DNA from: Duganella dendranthematis
GTDB lineage: Bacteria; Pseudomonadota; Gammaproteobacteria; Burkholderiales; Burkholderiaceae_D
Direction: 5' to 3'
Assembly: GCF_012849375.1 (NCBI RefSeq)
Contig: NZ_CP051684.1
Location: 4,712,001 to 4,776,000 of the forward strand
Length of the DNA: 64,000 bases
Shown here: positions 16,813 through 25,789 of the stretch, one piece after another
Layout of the letters: the number at the start of each line of letters is the position of its first letter
Position numbering within the stretch: the stretch's first letter is position 1
Notes under the pieces: model-generated
The model's input: only the letters and a program-made list of their open reading frames with translations
Database searches by the model: none
What the model was told of the DNA's origin: nothing
Translations under genes and position numbers: made by a program

Positions 16813-18186
16813 TCAGTTGGCTTTGCGGTGTTTTTTGCTGCTGCTGTCGCGCGAGACGCGGGCTTTCACCAGCGAAACAGGGCTCGACTTGTCGGACTTG
16901 CCGGCTTTCGGCAGCTTGTAGCCCTTGGCCGTCTTGCCGCTGGCGCGTTCCGCTTCATACGAGACGGTGGCGCTTTCGGCCACGTCCGGGGCGATGTCGC
17001 CCACCGACGCCGAAATCTTCGGCACCAGAATGGTGGAGCCGGCTTTCAGCACCGAGTTCTGCGGAATATTGTTGGCCTGGCGGATGACTTCCGGCGAGGT
17101 GTGGAAGCGCGAAGCCAACGTACGGATCGATTCGCGCGCGCTGGTGATCTTGTGGGTCGACCAGGTGGACAGTTCCTTGGTCCATTGGGCCAGATTCAGG
17201 TGGAACTTCTCGGCGTTTTCCTTCGGCAGCAAAATCTTGGTCTGGTCGTCGCCGGTGATGACCGGGCGTTTGAACTGCGGATTGAGCGCCTTGAATTCGT
17301 CCACCGACAGCTCGGCCAGGTGGGCCGCCACGGTCAGGTCGATATCGCTGGTCTTGTCGACCGCCGTGAAGTACGGCGAATTGTCGATCACCGGCAGGTT
17401 CAGGCCGTATTGCTGCGGGTTGGCGACGATGTTCTTTACCGCCTGCAGTTTGGGCACGTAATTGCGGGTCTCGGCCGGCATCAGGTCGGCCAGGCTTTCA
17501 AAGTCGGTCGGCTTGCCGGCGGCTTGATTGCGTTTGATGGCTTTCTGCACCGAGCCTTCGCCCCAGTTATAGGCGGCCAGGGCCAGTTGCCAGTCGCCAA
17601 ACATATCGTACAGGCGTTGCAGATAGGTCAGGGCGGCGTCGGTCGAAGCCAGGATGCCGCGGCGTTCGTCCTTGAAGGCGTCTTGCTTCAGGTTGAAGTC
17701 GCGGCCGGTGCCCGGCACAAACTGCCACATGCCGGCCGCGTTGGCGCTCGACAGGGCGTTCGGGTTGAAGGCGGATTCGATAAATGGCAGCAGCGCCAGT
17801 TCGGTCGGCATGCCGCGCTTTTCCAGCTCGGAGACGACGTGGAACAGGTACAGCGAAGCGCGCGCAGTGGTGCGGGCGATGTAGTCGGGACGGGTGGCGT
17901 ACCAGTTAACATGCTTGGCCACCAGGTCATTGCTGACATCGGGAATCGCGTAACCGCTGCGAATCCGGCCCCACACATCTTTTTCGCGGAAAGCATCTTC
18001 GTCCACCAGTTTGGCGGACTTGGTTTTCAGGGAAGCGACATCGGGAACGGGGAATTTCGGCAGGGGAGACAGCGCGGTGGTGACCGTCGGCAGATCTGTT
18101 GCGTGCTCGTAGGCGTGGGACAGTGCGGGCGCGAGTAGCGCCACCAATGTGGCCAGGACTGCGGTTTTGGGAATGCGTGCTTGCAT
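16813..18186 (-). CDS. mltD: membrane-bound lytic murein transglycosylase D-like, LysM
   Basis: A 457-residue envelope enzyme that cleaves the MurNAc-GlcNAc bond of peptidoglycan to a 1,6-anhydro product. Signal peptide MQARIPKTAVLATLVALLAP is followed by a short linker. The SLT domain lies at about residues 110-260: catalytic Glu in LALLPFIESAFNPNALS, then SANAAGMWQFVPGTGRDFNL and LALAAYNWGEGSV. A LysM domain at about 345-390 (HKITSARESIRTLASRFHTS, IRQANNI) binds glycan, and the tail is Lys/Ser-rich. No lipobox is obvious, so it may be periplasmic rather than lipid-anchored. Start chosen by signal peptide and GGAA upstream. Confidence 0.9.
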   Translation of the reverse strand: MQARIPKTAVLATLVALLAPALSHAYEHATDLPTVTTALSPLPKFPVPDVASLKTKSAKLVDEDAFREKDVWGRIRSGYAIPDVSNDLVAKHVNWYATRPDYIARTTARASLYLFHVVSELEKRGMPTELALLPFIESAFNPNALSSANAAGMWQFVPGTGRDFNLKQDAFKDERRGILASTDAALTYLQRLYDMFGDWQLALAAYNWGEGSVQKAIKRNQAAGKPTDFESLADLMPAETRNYVPKLQAVKNIVANPQQYGLNLPVIDNSPYFTAVDKTSDIDLTVAAHLAELSVDEFKALNPQFKRPVITGDDQTKILLPKENAEKFHLNLAQWTKELSTWSTHKITSARESIRTLASRFHTSPEVIRQANNIPQNSVLKAGSTILVPKISASVGDIAPDVAESATVSYEAERASGKTAKGYKLPKAGKSDKSSPVSLVKARVSRDSSSKKHRKAN

Positions 18187-18276
18187 AGTTTTCCGTGAGT
18201 TAGCGAGAAGAAACTTCGCGTGGACTATGAATTAAACGTGGAGTGTACGAAGGTCCCTCCCATCAGTCAAGGAATA

Positions 18277-18292
18277 TGTCACCCTTGTGACA
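18277..18292. promoter_or_regulatory. perfect palindrome TGTCAC-N4-GTGACA
   Basis: Six-base arms TGTCAC (18277-18282) and GTGACA (18287-18292) around CCTT lie in the 241-bp divergent gap between mltD and the DUF1415 gene, about 90 bp upstream of mltD. It looks like a dimeric regulator site. The spacing does not match a CRP/FNR site (TGTGA-N6-TCACA), and no regulator is assigned. Confidence 0.4.
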
Positions 18293-18427
18293 AATTCTTA
18301 TATGCAACAATTCCCGTTAAATAAGCGTCAGATGCCGGCAAATTGACAGAAGTAAATGAGGAACATAGGCGCGGTGGCGAAGAGTGCGTACAATCCTGCT
18401 TTTGTGTAGTGATTGAGGAATAGCAAT

Positions 18428-18985
18428 ATGAGCAGCCCCGCCATCGACCGCGATGTGGTCATCGCCGATACCGTCCAGTGGCTGGAAAAGGCCGTCATTG
18501 GCCTGAACCTGTGCCCGTTCGCCAAGAGCGTGCACGTCAAAAAACAAGTGCGTTACGTAGTCACCGAGGCGGAAACGCCGGAAGAGCTGCTGGAAAAGTT
18601 AATGGAAGAGTTACAGCATCTGGCCGACAACGATGCGGAAAAGATCGACACCACGCTGCTGATCCATCCGAACGTACTGACCGATTTCTTCGACTACAAC
18701 GAATTCCTGGACGTGGCCGACGCCGCGCTGGAAGACCTGGGGCTCGACGGTTTCCTGCAAGTGGCCAGTTTCCACCCGCAGTACCAGTTCGACGGCACCG
18801 ACGTCAACGACATCAGCAACTACACCAACCGCTCGCCGTATCCGACCCTGCACCTGCTGCGCGAAGACAGCATCGACCGTGCGGTTGAAGCCTTCCCCGA
18901 AGCATCTGATATTTTCGACAAGAATATCGAGACGCTGGAAAAACTCGGTCACGACGGCTGGGACAAGCTGATGGAAAAGCCATGA
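18428..18985 (+). CDS. DUF1415 family protein
   Basis: A 185-residue cytoplasmic protein of the DUF1415 family, common in beta- and gamma-proteobacteria and of unknown function. The start at 18428 follows GAGGA at good spacing; an in-frame ATG at 18413 precedes that site and is rejected. Conserved-looking features are the N-terminal TVQWLEKAVIGLNLCPFAKS, the acidic middle LIHPNVLTDFFDYNEFLD, and ASFHPQYQFDGTDVNDISNY, followed by TNRSPYPTLHLLRE. The stop overlaps the start of the DUF1289 gene by 4 bp, so the pair is co-translated. Confidence 0.88.
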   Translation: MSSPAIDRDVVIADTVQWLEKAVIGLNLCPFAKSVHVKKQVRYVVTEAETPEELLEKLMEELQHLADNDAEKIDTTLLIHPNVLTDFFDYNEFLDVADAALEDLGLDGFLQVASFHPQYQFDGTDVNDISNYTNRSPYPTLHLLREDSIDRAVEAFPEASDIFDKNIETLEKLGHDGWDKLMEKP

Positions 18986-19170
18986 GCGACCTGCCGGTCC
19001 GTCCGGACACGCCGTGCGTGGCAGTCTGCTCGACCACCTTTGACGAAATCTGCCGCGGCTGCGGCCGCTCGGTGGTCGAGGTGGCGCATTGGGTGTCGAT
19101 GACACCCGAGGCCAAAGAAATCGTCTGGCAGCGCATCCTGGCGCAGGGTTACCCGCGCCGGAATACCTGA
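18982..19170 (+). CDS. DUF1289 family small Cys-rich protein
   Basis: A 62-residue protein with the DUF1289 pattern of four cysteines: PCVAVCSTTFDEICRGCGRS, then VAHWVSMTPEAKEIVWQRI. The CxxxC and CxxC pairs suggest zinc or Fe-S binding. The function is unknown. It is coupled to the DUF1415 gene through an ATGA overlap at 18982-18985. Confidence 0.88.
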   Translation: MSDLPVRPDTPCVAVCSTTFDEICRGCGRSVVEVAHWVSMTPEAKEIVWQRILAQGYPRRNT

Positions 19171-19179
19171 GCCTGTAGA

Positions 19180-19689
19180 TTAATACGAACCGATAAAGTC
19201 TTTTTTGCCAATTTCCAGGCCGTTATGGCGCAGGATGTCGTACGCGGTGGTGGCGTGGAAGTAGAAGTGCGGCAGCGCGTAGTGGAACAGATAGGTCTGG
19301 CCCACGAAATGCTTGGTCTTCTCGCCGCTGCCGGTGGTGATGGCGCGGTCTTCGCTGCCTTCGATCTGCGCCTGCGGCACGCTGTCGATATACGCCAGCG
19401 TTTTGGCGATGCGCGCTTTCAGGTCGGCAAACGTTACTTCCTTGTCTTCATACGACGGCACTTCCTGGCCACCCAGGCGGGCGGCCGCACCCTTGGCGAA
19501 ATCGCAAGCGATCTGGATCTGGCGGGTGAACGGCAGCATGTCCGGGAACAAACGATATTGCAGCAGCGCGTTCGGATCGATCTTCTTGTCTGCGGCGTGC
19601 ACTTCAGCCTTGTCAAGGATGGCGGTCAGGCTGTTCAGAATCTGCTTAAACACAGGAATGGAAGCGGTGTACATCGAGAACGTGGTCAT
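19180..19689 (-). CDS. DUF1993 family protein
   Basis: A 169-residue helical protein of the DUF1993 family, which resembles the DinB/YfiT four-helix fold. Seen: MYTASIPVFKQILNSLTAIL, then DMLPFTRQIQIACDFAKGAA and LFHYALPHFYFHATTAYDIL with several histidines. DUF1993 proteins are cytoplasmic and uncharacterised. It is convergent with the DUF1289 gene (9-bp gap) and monocistronic. Confidence 0.88.
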   Translation of the reverse strand: MTTFSMYTASIPVFKQILNSLTAILDKAEVHAADKKIDPNALLQYRLFPDMLPFTRQIQIACDFAKGAAARLGGQEVPSYEDKEVTFADLKARIAKTLAYIDSVPQAQIEGSEDRAITTGSGEKTKHFVGQTYLFHYALPHFYFHATTAYDILRHNGLEIGKKDFIGSY

Positions 19690-19857
19690 GGTGAATTCCT
19701 ATGTGTGGGAAAAGAGCCGCGATCATAGCGCGCCTGTGGGATTTTTGCCGGTTCTGGCATTTTTTTTGCATATTTGCGTAGCTATTCCGTGCATAATTCC
19801 TACTAAGTAACAACCTTAGACTGATGATGCAAATTAATCAATACGCAGTGCCGGTGC

Positions 19858-22800
19858 ATGACTAGCACGATTTACCAAAGACTTCGCGCCCGCCTCAGTG
19901 CGCTGTATGGCCTGTCCATCTATGGCGCTCTGCTGTTGGTGGTATTCGGCGGCCTGGTCATCCCTGCGATTATCGGCAGCTACCTGCTGATCGGCGTGCA
20001 CGAGCAGCAGTCGGCGCGCGTTGCGCTGAACGAATCGTTGCAGCGCAACGCCGACATCCTGGCGCTGGGCATGCAGGAATCCCTGTGGAATATGAATGCC
20101 GAATCGGCCCACTCGCTGGTCGAGTCGGTGATGCGCGACCGTTCGGTGCTGCAAGTGCAGGTGGTCGGCCAGGCCGATACCCAATTCATGCACGTGCGCT
20201 CGCCGCGCGTGGCCAGTGGTAACGTTTATCGTGCCGATCGCGAGATCCTGGTGCGCGGCGAGCGCATCGGCCGCATCATGGTGGAAATGGATGATGCCCG
20301 CAGCCAGCAGGAGTTGCGCGAGAAGCAGCTGTCCTATGTGTTTGTGCTGGCGGCGCAGCTGACCGTCTCGCTGCTGCTGATCGTGCTGTTCCTGAATGCG
20401 CGCCTGATCAAACCGTTGCGCAAGCTGATGCGCTTTTCCGACCGCCTGTCGCACGGCGACTTTGAAACCCGGCTGGACGTCACCGGCAGCGATGAACTGG
20501 GCCGCCTGGCGCAGCAGCTGGAGCAGATGCGGGTGGCGATCAAGCGCCTGTTCGAGGACATCGGCCAGCGCGAGGAACGCTTCCGCACCATCGTCACGCA
20601 GGTGCCGGGCGCCGTGTTCCGCTTCCGTCCGGACGGCCCGATTGACTTCGTCTCCGACGCCATCGCCGACATCTCCGGCTACTCGGCGGCGCAATTCATG
20701 CGCAGCACTACGCATTCCTGGACCAATCTGATTGCGCCGGAAGACCGCAAGAAACAGCGCCGCGTCATCGCTCAGGCGATTAGCGACGGACAGCCGTACG
20801 AAATCGAATACCGTATTCAAGACGCCGCCGGCGCGGTGCGCTGGGTGCAGGAAAACGGCCAGCCACAGCCCTCCGAGGCCGACCGCGATGCGCCATGGGT
20901 AGACGGCATCATCTCCGACATCAGCCAGCGCAAGCATAATGAAATGCGCATCGAAGCGCTGCTGGCCGAGCAGAGCGCGATTCTGGACAACGTGATGTTC
21001 GGCGTGATGTTCGTTCGCCACCGGACCATCGTCTCGGTCAACCGCCGCTGCGAAGAACTGTTCGGCTACGAAGCGGGCGCGATGACCGGCGCCTCGACCT
21101 CGATCGTTTTCATGACCGCGTTCGAGTACGAATCTGCCGGCGCGCGCCAGTATCCATCGCTGGCGCAAGGTGACTACTTCAGCGAGGAACGCCAGTACCG
21201 CCGCAAGGATGGCAGCACCTTCTGGTGCATGGTCAGCGGCTGTGCGCTGGACCAGAACCGCGCCAATGAAGGCAGCATCTGGGTGTATGCCGACATCACC
21301 GCGCGCAAGGAAGCGGAAGAAAAACTGCGCCTGTCCGCCACAGTCATCGAGCACATTGCCGACGGCGTGGTGGTGCTGGATGCTGAGGGCACCATTGTCG
21401 CCGTCAATCCGGCCTTCACCCAGATCACCGGCTACACCGAGGCCGAAGCGATGGGCCGCGACCGCACGCTGACGCGCTCCGGCCGCCACGAACAGTCGTT
21501 CTACGAAGATATGTGGCAGGAGCAGATGGACAAAGGCTTCTGGCGCGGCGAGCTTTGGAGCGTGCGCAAGAACGGCGAGATGTACCTCGAATTCCTGACC
21601 GTGAGCGCGGTGCGCGACACGCGCGGTCGCGCCACCCATTACGTCGGCGTATTCAGCGACATCACCAAGGCCAAGGAGTCGCAGGAAAAGCTGGACCACC
21701 TGGCGCACCACGATCCCTTGACGGCGCTGCCGAACCGCCTGCTGTTCCACGACCGCTTGCAGCACGCCTTGCTGCGCGCCGCGCGCGACGGCGAACAACT
21801 GGCGCTGCTGTTCATCGACCTGGATCGCTTCAAGAACGTCAATGACACACTGGGTCACCACATCGGCGACGAGCTGCTGAAGCAAGTGGCTAAGGCGCTG
21901 CAAGACCGCCTGCGCGAAGGCGATACGCTGGCGCGTCTGGGCGGCGATGAATTCATCGTGCTGCTGGAGAATATCGAGAACCAGTACGGCGCCAGCCAGG
22001 TGGCCGAGAAGCTGGTGCAGATGTTCGAGGAGCCGTTCATGGTGGCCGGCCACGAATTGTTCGTCACCTGCAGCGTGGGCATTTCGCTGTTCCCGGACGA
22101 CGCGGCCGACCTGAATATGCTGATCCGTAACGCCGACGTGGCCATGTACCAGGCCAAGGCGCGCGGCCGCAATGGCTTCAGCTTCTACGCGCCGTCGATG
22201 ACCGGAGAGGGCGTCGAGCGCCTGCGCCTGGAGACCTTCCTGCGCCGCTCGATCGAGAAGGAAGAAATCTTCCTCAATTACCAGCCGCAGGTGGAAATCG
22301 ACACCGGTCGCCTGGTGGGGGTGGAAGCGCTGGTGCGCTGGAACCATCCGGAGTTGGGGCTGATCCCGCCGATCCGCTTCATTCCGCTGGCCGAGGATAC
22401 GGGCTTCATCAACCAGCTGGGCAAGTGGGTGCTGCACGAAGCCTGTCGCCAGATGGTGCGCTGGCAGGACGCCGGCCTGCATGTGCCCAAGATCGCGGTC
22501 AACCTGTCGGCCAAGCAGTTCGAGCGCGGCTCCATTGTCAACATGGTGGCCGACATCCTGCGCGACACGGGTCTTGAGCCGCAACGCCTGCAACTGGAAG
22601 TGACCGAGTCTGTGATCATGAACACCGGCGACGCCATGGTCTTCATCAACGACCTGCACTCGATCGGGGTGGCGCTGGCGATTGACGATTTCGGCACCGG
22701 CTACTCGTCGCTGGCCTACCTGAAGCAGCTGCCGGTGCAAACGCTGAAGATCGACCGCTCCTTCATCAAGGACATCTCGACCGACGTGAATGACGAAGCG

Positions 22801-22977
22801 ATTGCCATTGCGATTATTCAGCTGGGCAAGAGCATGAACCTGTCGGTGATCGCCGAAGGCGTGGAGACCGAAGAGCAGGCGGCCTTCCTGCTGCGTCATG
22901 GCTGCAATCTGGCGCAGGGCTACTTCTACAGCCGCCCGGTGTTGGCGGATGATATGCTGGTGCGCTGGAAAAAATAA
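19858..22977 (+). CDS. membrane GGDEF-EAL protein with HAMP and PAS domains
   Basis: A 1039-residue cyclic-di-GMP enzyme. Two membrane helices (about residues 18-45 and 160-182) flank a periplasmic sensor; HAMP follows (180-240), then three PAS units (245-360, 365-485, 490-610), GGDEF (615-775) and EAL (785-1035). The diguanylate cyclase site is intact (LARLGGDEF, about 693) and has the inhibitory RxxD five residues before it (REGD). The EAL site is also intact (GVEALVRWN about 820, IDDFGTGYSSL about 942, AEGVET). Both synthesis and hydrolysis are therefore possible. No strong ribosome-binding site precedes 19858, but no better in-frame start exists. A PilZ protein, a possible effector, lies at 33049. 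Confidence 0.92.
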   Translation: MTSTIYQRLRARLSALYGLSIYGALLLVVFGGLVIPAIIGSYLLIGVHEQQSARVALNESLQRNADILALGMQESLWNMNAESAHSLVESVMRDRSVLQVQVVGQADTQFMHVRSPRVASGNVYRADREILVRGERIGRIMVEMDDARSQQELREKQLSYVFVLAAQLTVSLLLIVLFLNARLIKPLRKLMRFSDRLSHGDFETRLDVTGSDELGRLAQQLEQMRVAIKRLFEDIGQREERFRTIVTQVPGAVFRFRPDGPIDFVSDAIADISGYSAAQFMRSTTHSWTNLIAPEDRKKQRRVIAQAISDGQPYEIEYRIQDAAGAVRWVQENGQPQPSEADRDAPWVDGIISDISQRKHNEMRIEALLAEQSAILDNVMFGVMFVRHRTIVSVNRRCEELFGYEAGAMTGASTSIVFMTAFEYESAGARQYPSLAQGDYFSEERQYRRKDGSTFWCMVSGCALDQNRANEGSIWVYADITARKEAEEKLRLSATVIEHIADGVVVLDAEGTIVAVNPAFTQITGYTEAEAMGRDRTLTRSGRHEQSFYEDMWQEQMDKGFWRGELWSVRKNGEMYLEFLTVSAVRDTRGRATHYVGVFSDITKAKESQEKLDHLAHHDPLTALPNRLLFHDRLQHALLRAARDGEQLALLFIDLDRFKNVNDTLGHHIGDELLKQVAKALQDRLREGDTLARLGGDEFIVLLENIENQYGASQVAEKLVQMFEEPFMVAGHELFVTCSVGISLFPDDAADLNMLIRNADVAMYQAKARGRNGFSFYAPSMTGEGVERLRLETFLRRSIEKEEIFLNYQPQVEIDTGRLVGVEALVRWNHPELGLIPPIRFIPLAEDTGFINQLGKWVLHEACRQMVRWQDAGLHVPKIAVNLSAKQFERGSIVNMVADILRDTGLEPQRLQLEVTESVIMNTGDAMVFINDLHSIGVALAIDDFGTGYSSLAYLKQLPVQTLKIDRSFIKDISTDVNDEAIAIAIIQLGKSMNLSVIAEGVETEEQAAFLLRHGCNLAQGYFYSRPVLADDMLVRWKK

Positions 22978-22997
22978 AAACCAAGCAGGAGACGTTT

Positions 22998-25274
22998 ATG
23001 CAGGGAGCGAAAAAACCATCGCGCCGCCGCTTTATCTTGGGCGGCCTGGCGGTGGGTGGCGCATTGGTGGTTGGCTGGGGCTTAACGCCGCCACGCCAGC
23101 GCCTGAATGGCAGTCATCCACTGCCGCTGGATGCCGACAGCGTGGCCTTGAACGGTTGGGTGGGCATCGGCAAGGACGGCACCGTGACCGTCGCCATGCC
23201 GCGCAGCGAAATGGGACAGGGCGTGTACACCGCGCTGCCGATGCTGGTGGCCGAGGAACTGGATGTGCCGCTGTCCGCAGTGCGCCTGGTGCAGGCTCCC
23301 ATCGATAAAATCTTCGGCAATATCGCCATGCTCAAGGACGGACTGCCATTCCATCCGGATGATACGGGACGCCTGAAGTCCACCGTCAGCTGGGTGGTCG
23401 GCAAGGTCGCGCGCGAACTGGGATTGATCATCACCGGCGGCTCCTCCAGCGTCAAGGACGCGTGGGAGCCGATGCGCGAAGCCGGCGCCACCGCGCGCGC
23501 CATGCTGGTCGCCGCTGCCGCCACCGAATGGTCGGTCAGCGTAGTGGACTGCCGCACCGAGGACGGCCACGTGCTGCATGCGGATGGCCGCAAGCTGGCG
23601 TATGGCGCGCTGGCCGCCAAAGCCGTCAACGCCAGGCCTGGCGAAGTGCGCCTCAAGACGCCGCAGGAATTCAAATTGATCGGCAAGCCGCAGCCGCGCC
23701 GCGACACGCCCTCCAAGGTAAATGGCACGGCCATCTTCGGCATCGATGCGCGGCCGGCCGGCATGCTGTATGCGGCGGTGCGCATGTCGCCGGTGATCGG
23801 CGGCACGGTCGCCAGCGTGAACAGTGCGGCGGCGTTGAAGATGCCGGGCGTGGTCAAGGTGGTCGATTACTCCGCCTCGCTGACGGAAAAGACCGGCGCC
23901 GGCGCCGGCGTAGCGGTCATCGCCAAAAGCTACTGGCAAGCCAAGCAGGCCGCGCTGGCGCTGGAGATCCAATGGAATGACGGTCCGCTGGCCAAGCTGT
24001 CCAGTGACGCCATCTACGCCGACTTCGCCACGCGCCTCGACAAGGAAGACGGCCACGCCTACTACCAGGCCGGCGACATGGATGCGGTGGAAGGCAAGGC
24101 CGCCGGCGTCGCCAAAACGCTGAACGTGGAATACCGCGCGCCATATCTGGCACATGCAGCCATGGAGCCGGTCAACTGCACCGCGCAGGTCAAGGACGGC
24201 AAGGTGCGTGTGTGGGCGCCGACGCAGTCGCCGGGTTTTGCGGTGGAGGTGGCGGCCAAGGTAGGAGGCGTCTCGGCCGATAACGTGGTGCTGGAAGTGA
24301 CCTTGCTAGGCGGCGGCTTTGGCCGGCGGCTGGATGTGGACATGGTGGCGCAGGCGGTGGCTATCGCCAAGCAGGCGGACGGCTACCCGGTGCAGATGAT
24401 CTGGTCGCGCGAGGACGACACCACCCACGACGTCTATCGCCCGGCGGCGCTGGCGCGCTTCAGCGCCACGCTGGACGCGGCGGGCAATGTGCTGGGCTAC
24501 GATAACAAGTCGGCCAGCGGCTCGATCGGCCACCAGTTCTTCAAGCGCAATCTGGGGCTGCCAGCAGGAGGCCCGGACAAGACCACGGCCGAAGGCGAAT
24601 TCGATATGCAGTACCACTTCGCCAACCAGCGCATTCGTCATGTGATCGTGGATAGTGCGGTGCCGCTGGGGTATTGGCGTTCGGTCGGCCATTCGCATAA
24701 CGCCTTCTTCAAAGAGAGCTTTATCGACGAACTGGCGCATGCGGCAGGCAAGGACAGCGTGACGTTCCGTCGCGACCTGCTGGCGCAGCACCCGCGCCAC
24801 CTGGCGGTGCTCAATGCGGCGGTGGCCAAGGCCGGCACGGCGCCGCAAGGCCGCGCGCATGGCGTGGCGCTGCACCAGTCGTTCGGCACCATCGTCGCGC
24901 AGGTGGCGGAAGTGTCGGTGGAAGGCACGGAGATCCGCGTTCATCGCGTGGTCTGTGCCATCGATTGCGGGCTGGCGGTCAATCCTAATATCGTCGCGCA
25001 GCAGGCCGAATCGGGTGTGATCTTTGGCTTGTCGGCGGCGCTGTTTGGCGCCGCCACCATCAAGGACGGCAAGGTTGAGCAGAGCAACTTCCACGACTAC
25101 CCGGTGGTGCGCCTGAACCAGGCGCCGGAAGTGGAGACCATCATCCTGCCAAGCACCGCGCATCCCGAAGGCATGGGTGAACCGGCCACGCCGCCGATTG
25201 CGCCGGCCGTCGCCAACGCCGTCTTCAAGCTGACCGGCAAACGCCTTCGCAGCCTGCCGCTGACACTTTTATAA
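22998..25274 (+). CDS. xanthine-dehydrogenase-family molybdopterin-binding subunit, Tat signal
   Basis: A 758-residue large subunit of the molybdenum hydroxylase family, of the aldehyde dehydrogenase / isoquinoline 1-oxidoreductase beta type. AGGAG is at 22985-22989. The N-terminus KKPSRRRFILGGLAVGG is a twin-arginine signal or anchor. Molybdopterin contacts of the family are seen as VTVAMPRSEMGQGVYTALPM, YLAHAAMEPVNCTAQVKDG, LLGGGFGRRLD and PEGMGEPATPPIAPAVANAV. Partner small Fe-S (IorA-like) and cytochrome subunits are absent next to it: the flanks are a GGDEF-EAL gene and a thioredoxin. The substrate is unknown. Confidence 0.88.
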   Translation: MQGAKKPSRRRFILGGLAVGGALVVGWGLTPPRQRLNGSHPLPLDADSVALNGWVGIGKDGTVTVAMPRSEMGQGVYTALPMLVAEELDVPLSAVRLVQAPIDKIFGNIAMLKDGLPFHPDDTGRLKSTVSWVVGKVARELGLIITGGSSSVKDAWEPMREAGATARAMLVAAAATEWSVSVVDCRTEDGHVLHADGRKLAYGALAAKAVNARPGEVRLKTPQEFKLIGKPQPRRDTPSKVNGTAIFGIDARPAGMLYAAVRMSPVIGGTVASVNSAAALKMPGVVKVVDYSASLTEKTGAGAGVAVIAKSYWQAKQAALALEIQWNDGPLAKLSSDAIYADFATRLDKEDGHAYYQAGDMDAVEGKAAGVAKTLNVEYRAPYLAHAAMEPVNCTAQVKDGKVRVWAPTQSPGFAVEVAAKVGGVSADNVVLEVTLLGGGFGRRLDVDMVAQAVAIAKQADGYPVQMIWSREDDTTHDVYRPAALARFSATLDAAGNVLGYDNKSASGSIGHQFFKRNLGLPAGGPDKTTAEGEFDMQYHFANQRIRHVIVDSAVPLGYWRSVGHSHNAFFKESFIDELAHAAGKDSVTFRRDLLAQHPRHLAVLNAAVAKAGTAPQGRAHGVALHQSFGTIVAQVAEVSVEGTEIRVHRVVCAIDCGLAVNPNIVAQQAESGVIFGLSAALFGAATIKDGKVEQSNFHDYPVVRLNQAPEVETIILPSTAHPEGMGEPATPPIAPAVANAVFKLTGKRLRSLPLTLL

Positions 25275-25694
25275 AACGTTGCGCAGCAGGGTGCGCAGGT
25301 TGCAGTTGCGCTGCCAGTCGGCGCGCTCGCTGTTGTTGATAATCAGCTCCTGCAATTCCTCGTCGCTCTGGGCGGCGGTCGACTGCACCAAACGGTGGGC
25401 CACGCCGACGTCCGGCAGCATGGTGCCGAAGAAGGCCACCAGTTCGTGGTGCTGGATCAGCAAGGTAGGGAAGTTTTCCACGTCCAGATCGCCGACCACG
25501 TCGGCCTGGTCTTCGATGTCGATCCAGATCAACAGTTTGTCCGGATGGCGCGCCGCCAGTTCGTCGAACGTGGCGCGGTAGGATTCGCAGGTGCCGCACC
25601 AGGCGGCACACAGGCAGGCGACGATCCAGCGGTCGCCGGCCAGGGCGGCGGCGATTTCTTCGCGGTTGTCGGAATTCAGGGTCAGGCTAGGCAT
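25269..25694 (-). CDS. thioredoxin family protein
   Basis: A 141-residue cytoplasmic thioredoxin-fold protein; the start at 25694 gives MPSLTLNSDNREEIAAALAG. The redox motif WCGTC lies in VACLCAAWCGTCESYR (about residues 27-42), close to the canonical WCGPC with Thr for Pro. The cis-Pro is in VENFPTLLIQ. The C-terminal third (QSDEELQELIINNSERADWQ) is family-typical helix. It overlaps the end of the molybdopterin subunit by 6 bp in convergent orientation and shares its upstream gap with tsaB. Confidence 0.87.
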   Translation of the reverse strand: MPSLTLNSDNREEIAAALAGDRWIVACLCAAWCGTCESYRATFDELAARHPDKLLIWIDIEDQADVVGDLDVENFPTLLIQHHELVAFFGTMLPDVGVAHRLVQSTAAQSDEELQELIINNSERADWQRNCNLRTLLRNVL

Positions 25695-25789
25695 TGGCGT
25701 GGTCGGATCAGGGCGTGCTCGGCCCAAAAACGGTATTCTACATGGCCGCGCGGGGTCGCGCCTGCCAGCGCGGCGGGTTAAAATACGGC

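Noticed and set aside
18341..18400. Possible sigma-70 promoter (TTGACA at 18343) before the DUF1415 gene
   Set aside because: No acceptable -10 lies at 16-18 bp; the TACAAT at 18389 lacks a matching -35.
19834..22899. Very long open frame antisense to the GGDEF-EAL gene (over 1000 codons)
   Set aside because: The sense frame has complete conserved domains. The antisense frame is a by-product of high GC in the third codon position, rich in His/Gln/Arg, with no recognisable domain and no credible start.
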